Shown one piece after another: positions 27,298 through 38,691 of a stretch of 64,000 nt of DNA. Origin of the DNA: Pseudobacteriovorax antillogorgiicola (GTDB lineage Bacteria; Bdellovibrionota_B; Oligoflexia; Oligoflexales; CAIYRB01). The notes beneath the pieces were generated by a model. The model saw nothing but the letters and a program-made list of their open reading frames with translations. It did not search any database and had not been told where the DNA came from. Location of the stretch: NCBI GenBank assembly GCA_945862295.1, contig CAMAXT010000004.1:1-64000 (forward strand). The letters run 5' to 3'. The translations under genes and the position numbers were made by a program. Numbering within the stretch: position 1 is the stretch's first letter; each line of letters opens with the position of its first letter.

Positions 27298-27419
27298 GGT
27301 TTACAATCCTTAGATGTTCCAAACCGGAAGCTGTTACTTTAGCCGAAAAATGGTAGCGTTGACCCCAACGCGACTGCGGTCGAAGAAACAGCTTCTGTTC
27401 ATTCATAAGGAAAGAAAAA

Positions 27420-27884
27420 ATGGCCGCTAAAATTGGTATCGCTTCTGACCACGCAGGAAAGGAGCTTAAACAACTCGTCGCCGATTTCGTTCGCCTTAAA
27501 AACTTCGAAGTGATTGACTACGGTGTATCTATGGAAAGCGACAAATCAGTCGACTATCCAGACTACGCAGCTATTCTCGCTACTGATATTTCGACGGGAA
27601 AAATCGAACAAGGAATTCTTATCTGCGGTACAGGTATTGGCATGTCCATCACTGCTAATAAATTTCCAGGTGTAAGAGCAGCTATCGTTACTGACGAATT
27701 CACTGCCCGCATGTGCCGCGCTCACAATGACGCTAACGTTATCTGTCTCGGATCAAGGGTCTTAAACCCACACCGCGCAACAGAATTTGTAAATATCTGG
27801 TTAGACACAAAGTTCGAAGGCAACCGACACAAAACTCGCCTCGACAAAATTCGCGATATTGAAAGAAAGCTCTGCAATAAATAA
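27420..27884 (+). CDS. rpiB: Ribose 5-phosphate isomerase B
   Basis: [20 protein letters not shown]...[24 protein letters not shown]. Confidence 0.95.
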   Translation: MAAKIGIASDHAGKELKQLVADFVRLKNFEVIDYGVSMESDKSVDYPDYAAILATDISTGKIEQGILICGTGIGMSITANKFPGVRAAIVTDEFTARMCRAHNDANVICLGSRVLNPHRATEFVNIWLDTKFEGNRHKTRLDKIRDIERKLCNK

Positions 27885-27897
27885 CAAGGAGCAGCCT

Positions 27898-29163
27898 GTG
27901 CAAAAACCGTGGGACACCCTTTCAAGCTACGACCCAGAAGTTTACCGCCTCATCGAAAATGAACTCCACCGGCAGCAAGAAGGCCTGGAACTCATCGCCT
28001 CCGAAAATTTCGCCTCAAGCCAAGTGATTGCTGCCATGGGCAACATCATGACCAACAAGTACGCAGAGGGCCTTCCCGGTAAGCGCTATTACGGTGGTTG
28101 TGAGGTCGTTGATGTTCTGGAATTACTGGCCATTGAGCGCGTTAAAAAAGTTTTCGGTGCGAAGTTTGCCAACGTTCAGCCGCATTCCGGTGCTCAGGCG
28201 AATGCCGCTGTGTTTCTCGCGCTCGTTAAACCAGGCGACAAAATCTTGGGACTCGATCTTTCGCACGGTGGTCACTTAACACACGGCTCAAAAGTCAATT
28301 TTTCGGGATTGATCTACGAATCTCATTTTTACAGATTAAATCCAGAAAACGATCTCATCGATATGGACGCGGTTCGTAAGGCTGCGCTTGAAGTGAAGCC
28401 AAAACTTATCATTGCTGGCGCTAGTGCGTACCCACGCGCAATCGACTTTGAAGGGTTCAGAAAGATTGCCGACGAAGTCGGCGCCTACTTGATGGTCGAC
28501 ATGGCGCATATCGCTGGCCTCGTAGCGGCGAATCTTCATCAGAATCCAGTTCCTCATGCGCACGTTGTGACTTCAACCACCCATAAAACTCTTCGGGGCC
28601 CAAGAGGCGGTATCATTCTTTGGAATGACGAAACCCTCGGCAAAGAGATCAATAAAGCTGTTTTCCCGGGCACCCAAGGTGGACCGCTGGAACATATCAT
28701 TGCAGCTAAAGCTGTCTGCTTTAAAGAAGCTCTTGATCCAAGTTTCAAAAACTATCAGCTCGAAGTCGTTCGCAATGCGGAACACCTTGCTGCAAAACTC
28801 GTTGCAAGTGGCTTTCGTCTTGTTTCAGGTGGAACAGATAATCACCTCATGCTGCTAAATTTCTCTGATACAGAAGTCAGCGGTAAAGAGATGGAAGAAG
28901 CATTAGGTAAAGTCGCGATCACCGTGAACAAGAACACCGTACCAAACGAAAAACGCAGTCCATTTGTAACAAGCGGTGTCCGCATCGGCACTCCTGCAAT
29001 CACTAGTCGCGGCCTAAGACGCCCGGAGATGGATGAACTTGCTGGTTTGATCAAGGCGACATTCGACAATATCAAAGACGACAAGAAGCTCAGTTCCATC
29101 AAAGACAAAGTCGTTGGACTTGCAAATAAATTTCCTCTCTACCCAGAGTGGAAAAGAACGTAA
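27898..29163 (+). CDS. glyA: Serine hydroxymethyltransferase
   Basis: [19 protein letters not shown]...[15 protein letters not shown]...[20 protein letters not shown] start after aaggag. Confidence 0.97.
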   Translation: MQKPWDTLSSYDPEVYRLIENELHRQQEGLELIASENFASSQVIAAMGNIMTNKYAEGLPGKRYYGGCEVVDVLELLAIERVKKVFGAKFANVQPHSGAQANAAVFLALVKPGDKILGLDLSHGGHLTHGSKVNFSGLIYESHFYRLNPENDLIDMDAVRKAALEVKPKLIIAGASAYPRAIDFEGFRKIADEVGAYLMVDMAHIAGLVAANLHQNPVPHAHVVTSTTHKTLRGPRGGIILWNDETLGKEINKAVFPGTQGGPLEHIIAAKAVCFKEALDPSFKNYQLEVVRNAEHLAAKLVASGFRLVSGGTDNHLMLLNFSDTEVSGKEMEEALGKVAITVNKNTVPNEKRSPFVTSGVRIGTPAITSRGLRRPEMDELAGLIKATFDNIKDDKKLSSIKDKVVGLANKFPLYPEWKRT

Positions 29164-29175
29164 GCGGAGCCCAAA

Positions 29176-29628
29176 TTGAAGTGTCCGAAGTGTGGATATG
29201 AAGATACTAAAGTGCTGGAAAGCCGTTTAAGCAATGAAGGGCGTGCAGTCCGTCGTCGGCGAAACTGCATCCAGTGTAACCACCGCTTCACTACCTATGA
29301 AAAAGAAGAACTCTTCGCATTCTCTGTCGTTAAAAAAGACGGCCGGATCGAACCCTTCATCAAAGAAAAATCATTCCGCGCCATCCAGACTGCTTGTCAA
29401 AAGCGTCCGATCAACTACGACCAAATGGACGCCATCATCCACAGAGTCGAGAGAACAATCCAAGAAGAAAGCGAACGAAACGTCCCGAGCACCAGAATCG
29501 GCGACCTTATTATGCAAGAGCTTTATAACATTGATAAAGTCGCCTATGTGCGTTTCGCATCCGTATACAAAGACTTTAAAGACCCAAGCGAGTTCACAAA
29601 AGAAATCAGTAGCCTGGAAAAAAAGTAA
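29176..29628 (+). CDS. nrdR: Transcriptional repressor NrdR
   Basis: MKCPKCGYEDTKVLESRLSNEGRAVRRRRNCIQCNHRFTTYE; TTG start. Confidence 0.97.
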   Translation: MKCPKCGYEDTKVLESRLSNEGRAVRRRRNCIQCNHRFTTYEKEELFAFSVVKKDGRIEPFIKEKSFRAIQTACQKRPINYDQMDAIIHRVERTIQEESERNVPSTRIGDLIMQELYNIDKVAYVRFASVYKDFKDPSEFTKEISSLEKK

Positions 29629-30257
29629 TGTTCACTGGCATCATCGAACGAACCGGCAAAGTTGTTTCTGTTTCCACCCACCGCGCAGGCGGTGCAAGTG
29701 GCATGAATGCAATCACCCAAGTCATTATTGATCCGGAAAAAGGCTTTGAAACAAAGCTCGGCGACAGCGTCTCCGTTAACGGCTGCTGCCTCACTGTTAC
29801 TTCTAATAAGATGAATCTTCTGAGTTTTGATGTCAGCCGTGAAACCCTTGAGAAAACCAATCTCGCAGACCTTAAGGAAGGCCAAGACATCAATCTTGAG
29901 CGCGCCATGGCTTTAGGCGCACGCCTTGGTGGTCATATGGCTTCCGGTCACATCGATTGCTGCGGCACAATCGAACGCATGGAAAAAAATCCGGACGGCT
30001 GGATTGTCGAAGTATCGATTCCACGAACATTCGGTCGCTACTTAATTAGTAAAGGTTCGATCTGTATCGACGGCGTCAGTCTCACTATCAATACGTTAAA
30101 AGACATCGCCGATCGCAGCGTTGTTGGATTGACATTGATTCCGACGACGATCAGTCTTACTTGCTTCCGTCATGCTATCAAGGGCGCTGAGGTAAATATC
30201 GAGGTGGATTTGATTGGGAAGTACATTGAGAGGCTCACTGCTCCCAGATCGGTGTAG
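29628..30257 (+). CDS. ribE: Riboflavin synthase
   Basis: MFTGIIERTGKVVS...VNGCCLTV...GHMASGHID...IDGVSLTIN; overlaps the nrdR stop. Confidence 0.95.
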   Translation: MFTGIIERTGKVVSVSTHRAGGASGMNAITQVIIDPEKGFETKLGDSVSVNGCCLTVTSNKMNLLSFDVSRETLEKTNLADLKEGQDINLERAMALGARLGGHMASGHIDCCGTIERMEKNPDGWIVEVSIPRTFGRYLISKGSICIDGVSLTINTLKDIADRSVVGLTLIPTTISLTCFRHAIKGAEVNIEVDLIGKYIERLTAPRSV

Positions 30258-31113
30258 TTCCAAGTACCACTACTGTCAGGTATTGAAATTGAATATTTTT
30301 GTCACCGGAGGAAGCGGTTTCTAAGTCCCGCGGACTAAGTCCTTTTTCTTTAGCGACATTTTGTCGCAAACTAGAAAGTGTGGTTGGATCAGCATCGACT
30401 TCATAGTGGGTAAGAATGCGGCAAATATTTGCCAGGGAAACTTCGTTCAACGTTAAGACGCCGCCGCGCAGTCGCCACCAAGCACGGCGTATATTTCCAC
30501 GCACGGTCCGGGTCGACAGGACTGCATTTTTCGATGCTTGTTTTCGATGGCTGTGAATACCTGCAAGGTAATTCTCCAGTCTATTTTCTTCGAGGCGAGT
30601 CAGTAGTCCGCTTAAATAATCAAGACCTTTGCGTAACGCTGACAATGCCTCCCGTTGTTCTGGTGACGCACGTTCGGTATGGTACACATTCCCGAGACCA
30701 AATACCCCAGGAATGAAAATTAGATTCCAACCTGGATGTCCTTTATGCGCATCATCCACAGCCGTTAGTACTCCGTTCCTCGGACCTCCTTCAATCGTTG
30801 CAACGGCTGCATCGCTAACACGAAATCCCCAGTCGCATATATCTTTTCGTCCTGGAACGACGCCACCGGAATATGTATGGGAGTGAACCGCATGCAATGG
30901 GATCACCGAAGGATTGTAATAAAAGTCCCGACGAGCACATGGCCATCCTAGGTCATGCAGAAAAATAAGTGGTGTTGTATCATCACAGCGTTTGAAAATG
31001 AGATTCAATTCGTTGAATACGGTTTCATAGTTGTGGTCACCGTCGATGAAATAGGCGTCAGCAGCTGGTGCTGTTGTCAATGCTTTACAAGAGGTTTTTT
31101 CGATCAGTCGATG
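30235..31113 (-). pseudogene. 5'-truncated class I SAM-dependent methyltransferase (Methyltransf_24-like)
   Basis: DGASFHRLIEKTSCKALTTAPAADAYFIDGDHNYETVFNELNLIF; the SAM-binding N-terminal half is absent and an in-frame stop lies just upstream. Confidence 0.55.
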
Positions 31114-31180
31114 GAAGCTTGCACCATCTTATCAACCGCCATGACAGAGACACCTTTCATATCGTTTTTATGGGCTTTGT

Positions 31181-32272
31181 CTAAAAGCCTAAGCCGAACG
31201 AAAGAAGAATGTCGACACCGACAGCAGATTTCTTGTGGCCAAGCGCGTCAGCGAGTTCCGCTTTCTGCTTGCTGGAATCACCACTTGGCGCAGTCCCTGC
31301 GAACTCAGTTGATTGCACGGCACCAAATTTCGAAACCGGAACTATTAGTCCCAATGTCGTATTGATGCGGCTGAATTGACCAACTTTAAATGAAGCACCG
31401 ACCTCCGCCTTCAGCGATATGGTATTGAGCAGCGAAAAATGCTTTACAACGAGCGCTTCGTCTTCCGTGCCGTTTTTTGTATAGAAGCGGTAACGCAGGT
31501 AGGACATGTCCCACTGCAAACCTTCAGAAAGAATCAGCTGGGTATTTCCAGATCCGTATACCCAGCGAACTAGAAGTGGGGCACCGAATCCAACGACACT
31601 GTATTTATGTATTGCGACTAAATCAGGAGAGCTTGCACTAATCTCAGCATCGACAGAAATCGGCGTAAAACTGCGGGCGATAAAACCTGTCGCGTAACCA
31701 AATGATGCCGAAAACTGCACCTGTGTCCCAAGATAAGCCTGTGTGAAATTTGTTTTCACTGGTTCACCTTTGACCCACTGCGGACTCTCTAGCGATCCGT
31801 CTTCATCTGTGTAAAGCACTTGATTAAATGTATGCGGAAGTAACGGACTTAACACCAATCCCATTTCGATAAAGGACGTCTTATTGTCTTCGAAGTCCTC
31901 ATCGAGCTGCTCCTCGTCTTCGGCAAAACGGGCGACCATGCCGGAATTGATCTTAGGCATTCTTTTTTTCGATGGTTTGAAAGCTGCACTAGTCTTATTA
32001 ACGATGCGTATGCGAAAGCAGCCGATCTTGACGCGCGTCTGATCTAAAATACAAACGCGGTCGCCTTTATTAATGCCGTGTGCTTCTCCAGCATTGATGA
32101 ACACGAGGCGCTTAGCTTTATCGATGAAAGCGACAGAGAAATAGCGCGAGTTCGGCACTTCAACTTGGGGTTCTGAGTCGTAGACGACGTTAGGCGGCGC
32201 TTCTTGCGCAGAAGCTCTTCCCAGTGAGATCACCAGAATTAGCAGCAAAATTTTTACCAGTACAATTGGCAT
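31181..32272 (-). CDS. Exported protein with small beta-barrel N-domain and putative outer-membrane C-domain
   Basis: Signal peptide MPIVLVKILLLILVISLGRASAQ; INAGEAHGINKGDRVCILD motif; ends GFGLGF. Confidence 0.6.
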   Translation of the reverse strand: MPIVLVKILLLILVISLGRASAQEAPPNVVYDSEPQVEVPNSRYFSVAFIDKAKRLVFINAGEAHGINKGDRVCILDQTRVKIGCFRIRIVNKTSAAFKPSKKRMPKINSGMVARFAEDEEQLDEDFEDNKTSFIEMGLVLSPLLPHTFNQVLYTDEDGSLESPQWVKGEPVKTNFTQAYLGTQVQFSASFGYATGFIARSFTPISVDAEISASSPDLVAIHKYSVVGFGAPLLVRWVYGSGNTQLILSEGLQWDMSYLRYRFYTKNGTEDEALVVKHFSLLNTISLKAEVGASFKVGQFSRINTTLGLIVPVSKFGAVQSTEFAGTAPSGDSSKQKAELADALGHKKSAVGVDILLSFGLGF

Positions 32273-32509
32273 CTAGCTCATTTGGGCTTAGGTTTGGATC
32301 TTACCTCAGATTTATCGGCCTTTGCTGCCAAACGTTAACCGGGAAAAAGTTACCTATTACCGGCCATTACCGGCCCCTCTGACCACCTTTGGCTGACCTG
32401 AGTCCCCAGGCCTATTAACCCGCTGTTTTCATTTGATTTGATCTTAAAATCCTGTTATCAGTGCGCTGGCTGAAGACATCACCAGCGCCGAAGACCGCGG
32501 AGAAGCTCT

Positions 32510-33661
32510 ATGACAACTCAGGAAGTGACAATCAACCGTGTGGTTAAAGCTATTGAAGCCATTAAAAATGGCGGCATGGTTATCATGGTCGACGACGAGG
32601 ACCGAGAAAACGAAGGCGACTTAGTCTTCGCAGCAAATCATGTTTGTCCTGAGAAAATCAATTTCATGACCAAGGAAGCCAGAGGGCTTATCTGCCTTAG
32701 TCTTGATCATACAATCATCGACCGTCTTAAACTTCCGATGATGGAAGATTCAACAAAACTCACAAGCGCAAAAACGACAGCTTTCACTGTCAGTATCGAA
32801 GCACGCGAAGGTGTCACAACTGGCATCTCGGCAGCTGACCGTGCGCATACCATTCGCGTCGCAGTCGATCCAAAAACGACTCCAGACGATATCGTGGTTC
32901 CTGGGCATATATTCCCACTAAAAGCACGAAGCGGCGGCGTCTTGCAGCGTGCTGGTCATACCGAAGGATCGATTGATCTAGTCAGCATGGCTGGATTTTC
33001 TCCATCTGCTGTCATTTGCGAAATCATGAATGACGACGGAACAATGGCACGCATGCCAGACCTCGAAGCATTTTCAAAAAAGCACAGCATCCCGATCGTA
33101 ACAATCGCGGACCTGGTAAACTTCCGCTTATTCCGCGAATCCCATATCGATGTATTGGGCAGCCACATGGTCGAAACCGGGCACGGAACGTTCAAAGGAC
33201 TTTTATTCAAAAGTAAGATCGATGATCTTATTCACTTTGCTTTGATCAACGAAGGTGATTTCGAAAACGAAGTTGTCGACGTCCGCGTGCATCGGCAGCG
33301 AACTCTCGTTGACGTTTTCAGCCATCCAGAAACTGGTGGCCGTTTCCGTGTTGAGCATGGTCTAAAAATGTTGAAAGAAAGCAAAGCTGGCGTTTTTCTA
33401 TATTTGATGGTCCCAGGCGGCCAGCAAGATCATATGGACGAATTCGATAGCCTAGTGAGTCTTTCTTCAGAACAAAAGAAAAAGAGCGCTTCGGCGAACT
33501 GGGCGGAAAAAGACCAACGCATGCTAGGCGTAGGAGCACAGATCCTCCGTCATCTAGGTGTCCGCAAAATGCGCGTTCACATGTCAAATCCTTCCCCTCT
33601 CAAAGGACTACACGGGTTTGAGTTGGAAGTGGTTGACACCATCGAAATGAAACCAGTTTGA
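32510..33661 (+). CDS. ribBA: 3,4-dihydroxy-2-butanone 4-phosphate synthase / GTP cyclohydrolase II-like
   Basis: [22 protein letters not shown]...[14 protein letters not shown]...[25 protein letters not shown]. Confidence 0.93.
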   Translation: MTTQEVTINRVVKAIEAIKNGGMVIMVDDEDRENEGDLVFAANHVCPEKINFMTKEARGLICLSLDHTIIDRLKLPMMEDSTKLTSAKTTAFTVSIEAREGVTTGISAADRAHTIRVAVDPKTTPDDIVVPGHIFPLKARSGGVLQRAGHTEGSIDLVSMAGFSPSAVICEIMNDDGTMARMPDLEAFSKKHSIPIVTIADLVNFRLFRESHIDVLGSHMVETGHGTFKGLLFKSKIDDLIHFALINEGDFENEVVDVRVHRQRTLVDVFSHPETGGRFRVEHGLKMLKESKAGVFLYLMVPGGQQDHMDEFDSLVSLSSEQKKKSASANWAEKDQRMLGVGAQILRHLGVRKMRVHMSNPSPLKGLHGFELEVVDTIEMKPV

Positions 33662-33687
33662 TTTCTACTTTTTAGAACGAGGGTAAC

Positions 33688-34134
33688 GTGAAAAAGATTC
33701 TGATCGTCGCTAGCAAATTCAACGACTACATCACAAAGTCGATGCACTCAGGTGCCATTGAAACACTAAAAGAAGACGGCATTGCTGATGCGAGCATCGA
33801 AACCATCTGGGTTCCTGGTTGCTTTGAATTGCCAACTGTCGCGACAAAAGCCGCTAAGTCTGGCGCATGGTCAGCGATCATATGCCTCGGCGTCGTCATT
33901 CGCGGCGAAACGCCACACTTTGATTATGTCGCAGGCCAAGCAGCCGCGGGCATCATGAAAGCAGGCACAGACACCGGTGTTCCGGTGATTTTTGGTGTTC
34001 TTACGACTGATACAGTCGATCAAGCCCTCAACAGAGCGGGTATCAAGTACGGTAATAAGGGTGTTGATGCTGCGAAGACAGCGACTGCCATGATCAAGTG
34101 CATGTCTCGCCTAGAGGAGCTTTCCCGTAAGTGA
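33688..34134 (+). CDS. ribH: 6,7-dimethyl-8-ribityllumazine synthase
   Basis: [24 protein letters not shown]...[12 protein letters not shown]...[16 protein letters not shown]. Confidence 0.95.
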   Translation: MKKILIVASKFNDYITKSMHSGAIETLKEDGIADASIETIWVPGCFELPTVATKAAKSGAWSAIICLGVVIRGETPHFDYVAGQAAAGIMKAGTDTGVPVIFGVLTTDTVDQALNRAGIKYGNKGVDAAKTATAMIKCMSRLEELSRK

Positions 34135-34547
34135 GTCAAAAAAACCAAAAAACGCTCGCTCGTGAGTTCGCTATCCAGTTTCTCTACCAAAGTGAAAGCG
34201 ACAAGATCTTTCACTTTTCAGACAGTCACTTTGGAGACTTTGCGAAGCACTTTCAGATTTCTTCAGACATTCAATCAACGGTTCGTGATATGTGCCGCTC
34301 TACACTCGACCGCATCTCAGAGATTGATACTTTGATTGTATCGTTCTCGGCGAATTGGAAAATTGACCGTATGGCAAGCATAGACCGCAATGTCCTCCGA
34401 CTTGCTATCAGTGAATTGATGGATAAGTCTGCGCCGCCGAAAGTCGTGTTGAACGAAGCCATTGAATTGGCAAAAAAGTATGGCACCAATGATTCTGGAA
34501 AATTCGTAAACGGTATATTGGACCGCATTGTAAAATCGTTTAAATAG
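34131..34547 (+). CDS. nusB: Transcription antitermination factor NusB
   Basis: [14 protein letters not shown]...[10 protein letters not shown]...[27 protein letters not shown]. Confidence 0.95.
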   Translation: MSQKNQKTLAREFAIQFLYQSESDKIFHFSDSHFGDFAKHFQISSDIQSTVRDMCRSTLDRISEIDTLIVSFSANWKIDRMASIDRNVLRLAISELMDKSAPPKVVLNEAIELAKKYGTNDSGKFVNGILDRIVKSFK

Positions 34548-34575
34548 TCGGTTTTTAAAATTAGGTCATTCTTCT

Positions 34576-34606
34576 AAAAAGCGTCCAAAACGGACGCTTT
34601 TTTTTA
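34576..34606 (+). terminator. Intrinsic terminator after nusB
   Basis: aaaaaGCGTCCaaaacGGACGCttttttttatttt. Confidence 0.93.
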
Positions 34607-34701
34607 TTTTAAACATCACGCCAGGTTGGAGGTTTTAAAATCAAAGAAAGGTCTGGTATGATATTATGTATTACCAATAAATACTTACATACGGAACCAC
34701 C

Positions 34702-35319
34702 ATGTCTGACATGAATGACCATATTGACGAGCCAGGAATCGATCCAAATCCAGTCTCAACCGTCGTGGCGGGGCAGAAGGTTCTTCCTGATTTTCACGAA
34801 TCGCAGCTTTCTCGTTTCAACCTTTACCTCACTGAGTACCCGGGGACTGGCTGTAATTTTTGGTTGGGTCTCGCAAGTAAGGGTGAGCGCACACCACAGA
34901 ATGTTTTAGGCGCAGCGACAGTCGTTAAAATGCTTGATGACGCGGCTGTCGACGGCGTGATTGATGAAGCACCCATCATGCTCAGCGATACGACACAAAC
35001 TCCAGCTCAGTACCTGTATCTGATGCCCGTACCAGAGACTGAGTTTCGCGACCGCTCGCTATGGATTCACACCATTCTTGAAACCATTAAGAATTGGAAT
35101 CCTGAAACAATCGGTATCTACCTGCACCCTGCGGTCATCAATTCTGATGCAGCTAAAGATTTGCTCGGAGCGACTTTGACAGCGCTTATTGAATCGACAC
35201 GCATCAAAAACTATTACCTCCTTGTCGGATCTCACGGCGTGAATAGCCTGATTAACACCGCTCTCAAAGTTAAAAGCGAACTCGAAACTGCAGACCGTGA
35301 AGTTGTAGTTTTTCACTGA
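34702..35319 (+). CDS. Hypothetical protein
   Basis: 205-aa ORF, ATG after a gene-sized gap and before an SDR gene; no family recognised. Confidence 0.6.
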   Translation: MSDMNDHIDEPGIDPNPVSTVVAGQKVLPDFHESQLSRFNLYLTEYPGTGCNFWLGLASKGERTPQNVLGAATVVKMLDDAAVDGVIDEAPIMLSDTTQTPAQYLYLMPVPETEFRDRSLWIHTILETIKNWNPETIGIYLHPAVINSDAAKDLLGATLTALIESTRIKNYYLLVGSHGVNSLINTALKVKSELETADREVVVFH

Positions 35320-35331
35320 TTTGGATTTTCT

Positions 35332-36156
35332 ATGAGTGCATCGATCTTCAACAAAGAGTTTTTAAAGTCTAAAACAGCCCTTATTACTGGCGGTGGAAGC
35401 GGCATCTGTAAAGGCATCGCTGAATCTTTCGCGACGCACGGTTGCCAGGTTGTAATAATGGGTAGGCGCGCAGACGTCCTTGCCGAAACCTGCAAAGGTA
35501 TTATCGCCGCAGGTGGGAAAGCCATCTCGGTCGCCGGTGACGTCAGACTTATTGAAGACTGCGAACGCGCCGTCGCTACAGCTACCAGAGAATTCGGCGG
35601 CGTCGATATTCTTCTAAACGGTGCTGCTGGCAATTTTCTTTGTCCAACCGAACACCTAAGTAGCAATGGGTTCAAAACCGTTATCGATATAGATCTACTC
35701 GGAACTTTCAACATGTCGAAGGCCAGTTTTGAAGCGCTGAAGAAAAGCTCCGACGCCGTCATCCTTAACATCTCAGCGACGCTCCATTACCAGGGAACAA
35801 TTATGCAGTCGCACGTTATGGCTGCAAAAGCCGGTGTTGATGCATTAGCAAGAAACCTCGCCTGTGAATGGGGCGAATACGGCATTCGAGTGGTAACAAT
35901 TGCTCCCGGTCCCATAGGTGATACCGAAGGCATGCGCCGCCTTGCACCTTTAGGAGCCGACAAAAAAATGGCGTCTGAGATTCCTCTCAAACGCCTCGGT
36001 AGCATTGCAGATATCAGCAATGCAGCACTTTTTTTGGTCTCGCCTGCCGCATCCTACATTACCGGCGAAATTCTGGTAGTAGACGGTGGACAGTGGCTAT
36101 CAAAGCCTGCATTTGTTCCGAGAGAGACCTGGGAAAAGCTCAACACTAAACGCTGA
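35332..36156 (+). CDS. SDR family oxidoreductase (2,4-dienoyl-CoA reductase-like)
   Basis: KTALITGGGSGICKGIAESFATHGCQVVIMGRRADVL...NGAAGNFLCP...MAAKAGVDALARNLACEWGEYGIRV. Confidence 0.88.
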   Translation: MSASIFNKEFLKSKTALITGGGSGICKGIAESFATHGCQVVIMGRRADVLAETCKGIIAAGGKAISVAGDVRLIEDCERAVATATREFGGVDILLNGAAGNFLCPTEHLSSNGFKTVIDIDLLGTFNMSKASFEALKKSSDAVILNISATLHYQGTIMQSHVMAAKAGVDALARNLACEWGEYGIRVVTIAPGPIGDTEGMRRLAPLGADKKMASEIPLKRLGSIADISNAALFLVSPAASYITGEILVVDGGQWLSKPAFVPRETWEKLNTKR

Positions 36157-36159
36157 AAC

Positions 36160-37449
36160 TCACCGCACTTTATTGCAAAGCTCAGCAACTGCTGTGACAG
36201 CTTCTTCAATTTCTACTTCATTGTTTAACAGTCCAGGCGTTAAGCGAGCGTATGTGACGTCATACGGTGTTGTACTGCCAATGATTCTCTTGGCACGCAG
36301 CCCTGCAATTACATCTTTAGGTGCCATCCCAGGAATTTCAAAACATGTGATGCCTGAGGATAATTCTGCACTAAGCGGTGTTAGAAGTTTCACGCCGCTC
36401 AAAGATGATAGACCGGTTTTGAGCTGGGTATTCAATGAATGAATGCGGTTTTGAATTCTTTCTTTACCGATCGCCAGGTGAAATTTAAACGCTTCCGGTA
36501 GAGCCCAACGCAGTTCGAAACTTTGAAAGCCGCCTGGTGTCATCAAGCTGCCTTGCGTCGGATAAAACTGCATATTAAAAGACGGTATCAGTGGAGTGAC
36601 CCACTTCCAGCTCTCTTTTCTGCCCCAAATGAAACCCGTGCCGCGAGGTCCAAAAAGCCACTTATGGCAACCGGCGACGAAAAAATCACACCCTAATTGC
36701 TCTATTGAAAGAGCTTCGATGCCGAATCCATGAACGCCGTCGACACAAAAAAGTATGCGGGTTTCTTCCGTTCGGGCGCTGTTGATTTTCGCAACGGCTT
36801 CGCCAATATCTTTAACAGGAATTTTGACTCCGGTACCCGAATGCACCCAAGTTAAAGCTAGAACGCGCGTCTTTTCAGTAACTGCTGACATGATGTTTCG
36901 CACTATATCGGACGAGCTAACGGCAGAACTATCGCTGTATAGTTCAATTTGCCGGATCACCGCACCAGAGGTGTCGGCTTTTGTTTTAAGGGATGTCTTA
37001 CTCGAGTAGTGCTCATGTGTAGATGTTAGTATCTCTTGTCCTGGCAACAACTTCAGGCCGTTGTAAAGTAGGCCAAGACCCATAGTCGTGCTATCGGTCA
37101 AAGAGATTTGCTCAGGCAATGTTTCTAAGTATTGGCCCGCGGATTCGTAGCATGCGCGTTCTTTTGCTGCAAACTGCGACGCGAAGAATTCGACCGGGTT
37201 TCGGTCTAAACCGTTACGAAAAGCCTCTATCGCATTTCGAACGGGGGTCGGGTTGCTTGCTAAAAGTAAGCCAGTCATATGGACCACGCTTGGATCGAGA
37301 AGAAATTCATTCCGCACAGACTGCCAATCAGAAAGATCCAGCTGTGCTGCCACAGATTTTTTGCTGAGACCAAAAGACTGACCGCTAAAACCAATAGAGC
37401 CGGCGGCGAGACTGGAGTTTCTGATAAAGTTACGTCGATCGATTTGCAT
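36160..37449 (-). CDS. Tat-exported class V aminotransferase (PLP-dependent)
   Basis: Tat-like MQIDRRNFIRNSSLAAGS; CVDGVHGFGIEALSIEQLGCDFFVAGCHKWLFGPRGTGF. Confidence 0.88.
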   Translation of the reverse strand: MQIDRRNFIRNSSLAAGSIGFSGQSFGLSKKSVAAQLDLSDWQSVRNEFLLDPSVVHMTGLLLASNPTPVRNAIEAFRNGLDRNPVEFFASQFAAKERACYESAGQYLETLPEQISLTDSTTMGLGLLYNGLKLLPGQEILTSTHEHYSSKTSLKTKADTSGAVIRQIELYSDSSAVSSSDIVRNIMSAVTEKTRVLALTWVHSGTGVKIPVKDIGEAVAKINSARTEETRILFCVDGVHGFGIEALSIEQLGCDFFVAGCHKWLFGPRGTGFIWGRKESWKWVTPLIPSFNMQFYPTQGSLMTPGGFQSFELRWALPEAFKFHLAIGKERIQNRIHSLNTQLKTGLSSLSGVKLLTPLSAELSSGITCFEIPGMAPKDVIAGLRAKRIIGSTTPYDVTYARLTPGLLNNEVEIEEAVTAVAELCNKVR

Positions 37450-37711
37450 AGGTGACCCAAAATAGTTTTGTTAGCAAAAGGACTATTTACCCAGCGGTTT
37501 AACAAAAACCGCCAAAGATAACAAAGTCTATCTCGCGTAGTAAAAGCACTAACCTTAAGCAATCATTCTCATTACGTCCCATCGGGTTCTTGCTTGCAAA
37601 CAATACCATCTGCGCTATGATACGACGGTTATGTGTCGGTATTTCCAAAGAAAACTACGCTCGATCAACATATTGTCCACAACCGGTATATTGCCAATTA
37701 AAAATATCCAA

Positions 37712-38683
37712 ATGCTCTTTCGCCGTCTGCGTTGGGTCACACATCCTATTACAATTTTTGTATCGCTCCAGATCGTCTGGTTAGCCATTACCCTTATCTG
37801 GGTTATCTGGTTTGTTGGTGCGCGCCAAGAATTAACAGACTTAGCAATCCGAATCGGCAAGGACTTCATCGACAGTTCAACGCTCCTAGCAACCCTCATC
37901 GTCGGTTGCATCCTTCTAGGAGTGCTGCTGGTCGGAACCATTCTGCTCTTTATCTTTGGTCAAAGGCAGAGTTCTCAGGCACGCCAACAAAGGACCTTTG
38001 TTTCTAGCGTTACCCATGAACTAAAGTCACCACTGGCAAGTCTGCAACTTGCATTTGAAACTATGTCAGCCCGTACTCTTGACCCGAGCATCCAAGCTCG
38101 CCTTCATGACATGATTCTTTCTGATATCGAGCGCCTAAAGAGGCTGGTAGATAAAATTCTCCTCACCGGTCGGTTAGACCAAGGTATTCAAATTTATGAT
38201 GAAGATCAGCAGTCTGTACCTTTGAAAGAATTTTTAAGGTCAACGCTTTCGACACTAACCTACTTAGATTTGAACTTACCCAATCGCGTCTCGGTCATCT
38301 GCAGGGACAACCTTTCTGTCCAACTGTCGCGCTCCGCCCTGGTCTTAATTTGTACAAATCTCCTTGAAAACGCCGTGAAGTATTCTCCGAAAGATACTGA
38401 AATTACTTGTGAAGCTGACTACATCAACGGCAATTTCACGTTGTCAGTAAAAGACCGCGGCATGGGACTAAGCGGTGTCGACCGCCGGCGCATCTTTAAA
38501 ATGTTCCAAAGAGGTGAACGTGCTGTTCAAAAAGCTATTCCCGGCACCGGCCTCGGGCTCTATATTGTAAGAACAGCAGTGCGCGTTTTAGGTGGAAAAA
38601 TCTGGGCTGAAAGCCCCGGACCGGGGCTTGGTACGACGTTTTTTATAACCGTACCTTTAGATGAAAACAAAATTAAGCGCTGA
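37712..38683 (+). CDS. Sensor histidine kinase
   Basis: Two TM helices; FVSSVTHELKSPLASLQLAFE H-box; LENAVKYSPKDTEI; DRGMGL; GTGLGLYIV. Internal ATG preferred. Confidence 0.9.
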   Translation: MLFRRLRWVTHPITIFVSLQIVWLAITLIWVIWFVGARQELTDLAIRIGKDFIDSSTLLATLIVGCILLGVLLVGTILLFIFGQRQSSQARQQRTFVSSVTHELKSPLASLQLAFETMSARTLDPSIQARLHDMILSDIERLKRLVDKILLTGRLDQGIQIYDEDQQSVPLKEFLRSTLSTLTYLDLNLPNRVSVICRDNLSVQLSRSALVLICTNLLENAVKYSPKDTEITCEADYINGNFTLSVKDRGMGLSGVDRRRIFKMFQRGERAVQKAIPGTGLGLYIVRTAVRVLGGKIWAESPGPGLGTTFFITVPLDENKIKR

Positions 38684-38691
38684 ATGGAGCT

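Noticed and set aside
32320-32509. Possible FMN riboswitch before ribBA
   Set aside because: No RFN-element conserved blocks (GGGGCAGGGTGAAATTCC / CCGGCGGT) were recognisable.
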